From Lachnospiraceae bacterium (lineage in GTDB: Bacteria > Bacillota > Clostridia > Lachnospirales > Lachnospiraceae), in assembly GCA_017474455.1 (NCBI GenBank), contig JAFVHP010000024.1:1-64000 (forward strand): a stretch of 64,000 nt of DNA. Reading direction: 5' to 3'. Shown piece by piece: positions 60,792 to 64,000 of the stretch. The translations under genes were made by a program, and so were the position numbers. The notes beneath the pieces are model-generated. The model was not told where the DNA came from. It saw only the letters and a list, made by a program, of their open reading frames with translations, and did no database searches. Each line of letters begins with the position of its first letter. The first letter of the stretch is position 1.

Positions 60792-62186
60792 TCATACCTT
60801 CGCCGCAGCCCCGTCAGGCATCTTCTTCAGCTTCATAAGGAGCGGGATCAGCATGGGCAGTGCGATCCCGACGCTGAGTACATCGGCGGCAGCCTGGGAA
60901 ACGGCCAGGCCGGTGACACCGAACAGGGAAGAGAGAATGATGACGCAGGGGATCAGGCAGATGACCTGCCTGGAAAGGCCCAGCAGGCCGGCAGGTATCG
61001 CTTTGCCGAGGGCCTGGAAGATACCGTTGATGATCATGACCCAGACGTACAGGCCCATGGTCAGGCACTGCGAACGGAGCATGAGGCCGCCGATGGCCAG
61101 GATGTCGGCATCATCGGAAGCGAATATCGCGATCAGTTTGTCGCTGAAGATGAACATGGCGATGGCAAGGACGATACAGACGGAGATGCCTTCGACCGTG
61201 CAGGTCCAGAAAGCGTCCCGTACTCTTTTATACTTCTTGGCGCCGTAGCAGTAGCCGGCGACCGGCTGGAAGCCCTGGCCGAAGCCCATGATGGCGCCGC
61301 CCACCAGACGGCTGCATTTGTTCGCGACGGAAACGGCGGCCAGCGCGGAGTCGGAGAAGGAACCGGCTACATTGTTGGTCACCACGGAGGCAACGGTCAT
61401 CATGCTCGAGCGCAGGAAAGTGGGGATACCCATTTTGGCAACTTCCTTGTAGATCGAAGCCTTCGGCGTAAAGTAGCGGAATTTGATCTCCAGCAGTGTT
61501 TTGCTGCGCAAAAACGGAGTCAGCAGGACGATAAAACTGATGGCTTTTGAGATCGTGGTCGCGATCGCGGCGCCGGCGACCTGAAGGCCCAGTACATGGA
61601 TAAAGATGGGGTCCAGGATGATGTTGATGCCGCAGCCGCAGAGCATGCCGATCATGGAATAGCGGGTGCTGCCTTCGGAACGAAGGAGCTGGCTGAGGGC
61701 GACCTCGCCTGCCGTAAACGGCGCGGAAAGCAGGATGAAGCGGCCGTAATCCATACTGTAGGGTTTTGCCGTTGCGGTAGCCCCCAGGAGCGTCATCAGG
61801 GGACTTAAGAAGATAAAGGCCAAAAGCGCGACAGAAGAAAGGACGATCATGGAGGTGAACATGGTCGTGGTGCCCACGCGGCAGGCCTCTTCTTCTTCCT
61901 TAGCGCCCATCAGGCGGGAGATATAACTGGATGCGCCCATGCCGAAACCCAGCGCGATGGAACGCATGAAATGCAGCAGCGAATCGTTAACGCCCACCGC
62001 GGCCGTTGCGGCACGGCCCAGCTGGCTGACGAAATAGGTGTCGGCGATATTGTAGATGGAGTCGACGAGCATCGAGATGATCATCGGCAGGGCAATGACG
62101 GGAATGACTTTGTATAGAGGGTCTTCCAGCATCATCTTACGGCGTTTTGCCCTGTTTTCGGCAACGGCTGAATTGGTAGAAGCCAT
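60792..62186 (-). CDS. MATE-family efflux transporter
   Basis: 464 residues with twelve predicted membrane helices in two halves, normal for MATE. The N-terminal region PVIALPMIISMLVDSIYNIAD and the later NKCSRLVGGAIMGFGQGFQP are characteristic. These use Na+ or H+ gradients to export drugs or metabolites. It is 97 bases downstream of the YfcC-like gene on the same strand. The gap has an inverted pair CTAAAGTATCTT (62211-62222) and AAGATACCTTAG (62276-62287). Substrate unknown. Confidence 0.94.
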   Translation of the reverse strand: MASTNSAVAENRAKRRKMMLEDPLYKVIPVIALPMIISMLVDSIYNIADTYFVSQLGRAATAAVGVNDSLLHFMRSIALGFGMGASSYISRLMGAKEEEEACRVGTTTMFTSMIVLSSVALLAFIFLSPLMTLLGATATAKPYSMDYGRFILLSAPFTAGEVALSQLLRSEGSTRYSMIGMLCGCGINIILDPIFIHVLGLQVAGAAIATTISKAISFIVLLTPFLRSKTLLEIKFRYFTPKASIYKEVAKMGIPTFLRSSMMTVASVVTNNVAGSFSDSALAAVSVANKCSRLVGGAIMGFGQGFQPVAGYCYGAKKYKRVRDAFWTCTVEGISVCIVLAIAMFIFSDKLIAIFASDDADILAIGGLMLRSQCLTMGLYVWVMIINGIFQALGKAIPAGLLGLSRQVICLIPCVIILSSLFGVTGLAVSQAAADVLSVGIALPMLIPLLMKLKKMPDGAAAKV

Positions 62187-62283
62187 GGTGTTTCTCCTGT
62201 GGATAAAAAGCTAAAGTATCTTATTATTTCAAGGTTAGGATACCAGTTTTTGATGAAGAGTTCCAGTATTAAAAAAAGATACC

Positions 62284-63717
62284 TTAGTAATTGACCGCGA
62301 TGCCGAGGAAGATGAACGAAAGGACCAGCACGAAATTGACGATGAACAGCGGCAGGCTTTTCTTTACCCATTTCAGGTAATCCACTTCGATCATGGAGAG
62401 CGCGATCAGAAGGACGGGGGACGTCGGGAATACGATGTTCGTATAACCGTCGGCAAATGTATAGATCAGTACGGACATGCTCTTCGAAAGACCGATATCG
62501 GCAACGGAGAGGATCCCCATGATAAAGATGGCCTTTGCGGTCGAGGAAGAAATGAAGAATTCCAGGACGAGGACGATCAGATAGACGATGAGGGCGACCG
62601 CGTAAATGCTCCTTTCCCGCGCCAGGCCGTTGATCCTGTGTACGATGGTCGGCATGATGGAGCCTTCGTCGAAAATGTATCGGATCGACGCGGCCATGCA
62701 GATGAACACCAGCGTCGGAAGGGCGCCTGTAAAGCCTTTGGCGAAGCTGGAAAAGACTGTCCGGGGCGATCCGGTGCTGATCATGCCGGCGGCAAGGCCG
62801 AAGAAAAGAAAATAGGCCAGCAGGATGACGACCGTATAGCCGCGCAGTGAGGGCAGCGCCGAGCTTATGATGATCAGGGCAAGGGCGGCAAGGAGAAAGA
62901 CGGCATAGGTGATCCTTGTCCTTTTCGGTGCGGGCTGGCCGGCAGGATCATGGAGGGAGGCACTCTCCTTCAGTTTCCTGTCATGTTCCGCGGTCAGGCC
63001 GGAAGCAGGATCTTTATGCAGCTTCCTGATATACAGGAAGATAAACCCGAGAAGGAGCAGGTACATGACGGCGAAGATGATGATGCGGTACCAGATATGG
63101 TGCATGGGGTTCACACCGATGATCCCGGAAGCCAGAAGGACCGTGAACGGGTTGGTAATGGCACTGGCAAAGCCGAATCCGCAGGATACGATGCTGATCA
63201 GGAAGCCGGTGAAAGAGTCAAAGCCGGTCAGAACGCAGAGGGCGCAGACGATGGGCAGCATGGTCAGCATCTCTTCGAAAAGGCCGAGGAAGGCGCCGAA
63301 GCACATAAAGGTAAAGGAGATCACGATGATAAGGAGGCCTGCCCGGTCCCTGAACCGTTCGGACAGGCTGCCGATGAGAGCCCTGACGCCTCCGGCGTCG
63401 TTCATGACCTGGAAAGAGGCGGAGATCACGAGCAGGAAGAGCGAGAGCATGATCAGGGAAAGCCCGTCGGCGGAAGTAAAGACGAGCAGCGGCGCGAAAA
63501 TGCCCTTTGGCAGCGGAATCCCGCCGATATCGTTCCTGACGGTGTAAGAAGCGTAATCGGTGCTGCCGTCCGGAAGCGTCCCGAAAGAACCCTTCGGTAC
63601 GATATAGGTCATGATGATGGCAGCCGCCATCAGGATTACCAGCAGCAAAGTGACCTGGATGAAGGTCTTTACCGAAATGTTGATCAGTGCCTTTTCGTTT
63701 TTCGTACCGTTATTCAT
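62284..63717 (-). CDS. YfcC-family carrier (C4-dicarboxylate/basic amino acid antiporter-like)
   Basis: 477 residues with about twelve membrane helices. The start IVPKGSFGTLPDG after the first helix, GLFEEMLTMLPIVCALC and GFGFASAITNPFTVLLA are typical of the YfcC/ArcD2-like anaerobic C4-dicarboxylate carrier superfamily. Possible substrates are amino acids, ornithine or dicarboxylates; the nearby ornithine cyclodeaminase-like gene makes an amino acid conceivable. It overlaps the upstream gene's stop by 8 bases, so it is co-translated with that gene. Confidence 0.9.
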   Translation of the reverse strand: MNNGTKNEKALINISVKTFIQVTLLLVILMAAAIIMTYIVPKGSFGTLPDGSTDYASYTVRNDIGGIPLPKGIFAPLLVFTSADGLSLIMLSLFLLVISASFQVMNDAGGVRALIGSLSERFRDRAGLLIIVISFTFMCFGAFLGLFEEMLTMLPIVCALCVLTGFDSFTGFLISIVSCGFGFASAITNPFTVLLASGIIGVNPMHHIWYRIIIFAVMYLLLLGFIFLYIRKLHKDPASGLTAEHDRKLKESASLHDPAGQPAPKRTRITYAVFLLAALALIIISSALPSLRGYTVVILLAYFLFFGLAAGMISTGSPRTVFSSFAKGFTGALPTLVFICMAASIRYIFDEGSIMPTIVHRINGLARERSIYAVALIVYLIVLVLEFFISSSTAKAIFIMGILSVADIGLSKSMSVLIYTFADGYTNIVFPTSPVLLIALSMIEVDYLKWVKKSLPLFIVNFVLVLSFIFLGIAVNY

Positions 63718-64000
63718 CGTCTTTGCCCGTTCCTGCCCTTCTTTCCCTTAAAAGGTCCGCAGCCAGCGCCCAGCGCGCCGCCTGGATCCTGTCGGTGTCC
63801 GGATAAAAGTAATACAGTTCATTTTTGTAATACAGTTCAAACTCCTCCCCGCAGGAGAACGGGATGGCGGTGATCCTGTCCATATCGATCGAAAAGCCGT
63901 CCCCCGTGTCCGGTGTATAGGTAAAGACTTCAGGTGTCATCGCGCACGTGCCGTGTTCTCTTGCCCTTAAGGCGCCTTTTTCATCGAATATCTTTACGGA
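63710..64000 (-). CDS. 3' part of an unidentified gene, cut by the window edge
   Basis: The frame is open from the right edge to the stop at 63710 (96 codons). The readable C-terminus includes SVKIFDEKGALRARE at the edge, then TYTPDTGDGFSIDMDRITAIPF, FELYYKNELYYFYP (a hydrophobic-aromatic strand pair) and a charged tail. It resembles the C-terminal ligand or PH-like domain seen in some Firmicutes enzymes, but I cannot name the family. An internal ATG at 63940 is not the start. It overlaps the YfcC gene, so the two are coupled. Confidence 0.6.
   Translation of the reverse strand, partial: SVKIFDEKGALRAREHGTCAMTPEVFTYTPDTGDGFSIDMDRITAIPFSCGEEFELYYKNELYYFYPDTDRIQAARWALAADLLRERRAGTGKDDE

Overview
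The window is chromosomal DNA of an anaerobic, fairly GC-rich Clostridia member, most likely a gut Lachnospiraceae-type Firmicute. The signs are strong AGGAGG ribosome sites, lipoprotein substrate-binding proteins with long Ala/Pro/Glu linkers after the lipobox, YtrA-type GntR-ABC operons, and hairpin-plus-T terminators. Several promoters carry an extended -10 (TGnTATAAT). The genus cannot be fixed from the sequence alone. I see no rRNA, tRNA, CRISPR array, transposase or phage gene. What stands out outside genes is tandem repeats, two long imperfect palindromes and a dispersed 10-bp motif.

Layout. 1-342: tandem 53-bp repeat and a 195-bp palindrome. 347-6092 (minus): 5-oxoproline operon, NRAMP-like transporter-pxpB-pxpC-accB-accC-pxpA, behind a strong promoter with a 19-bp palindromic operator. 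6311-7717 (minus): TIM-barrel isomerase plus a small beta-sandwich protein, the two-subunit layout of C-glycoside deglycosidases. 8.5-12.5 kb (plus): membrane protein/XRE regulator pair, nagA, and a large secreted esterase. 12.6-15.8 kb (minus): M20 amidohydrolase, VOC protein, mutarotase-like protein, Nudix hydrolase. 16.0-16.2 kb: a 63-codon lipoprotein that looks like a solute-binding protein with its middle deleted. 16.4-20.1 kb: GntR/ABC ATPase/large permease operon. 20.2-25.2 kb (minus): AfuABC/FbpABC-type importer with a sugar-phosphate isomerase-like gene. 25.9-35.3 kb: deoxyinosine glycosylase, hydrolases, mazEF, alanine dehydrogenase, a flavoprotein with an in-frame stop, a phosphatase/HD-like pair and a type-B esterase.

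35.9-43.7 kb is a carbohydrate or glycoconjugate locus: a frameshifted Gfo/Idh/MocA oxidoreductase, a ferredoxin-like aldo/keto reductase, a second type-B esterase, a ChbG-type deacetylase, an orphan solute-binding lipoprotein and a divergent LacI regulator with four ATGTA-WW-TACAT sites between them. 44.4-48.5 kb: large lipoprotein, PNPOx-like protein, and an Lsa-type ABC-F protein with a three-codon leader ORF. 48.6-57.7 kb is a peptide-use module: PepT, a frameshifted M17 aminopeptidase and a full OppABCDF importer. 57.7-64.0 kb: frameshifted class V aminotransferase, ornithine cyclodeaminase-like enzyme, flavin reductase, MATE exporter, YfcC carrier, and the end of one further gene cut by the window edge.

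Themes: the cell scavenges small organics (5-oxoproline, peptides, amino sugars, esterified or C-linked glycosides). Four genes between 31 and 59 kb carry single lesions (one stop, three frameshifts), which points either to recent decay or to assembly errors. All functions are read from sequence motifs and gene context; nothing was searched against a database.
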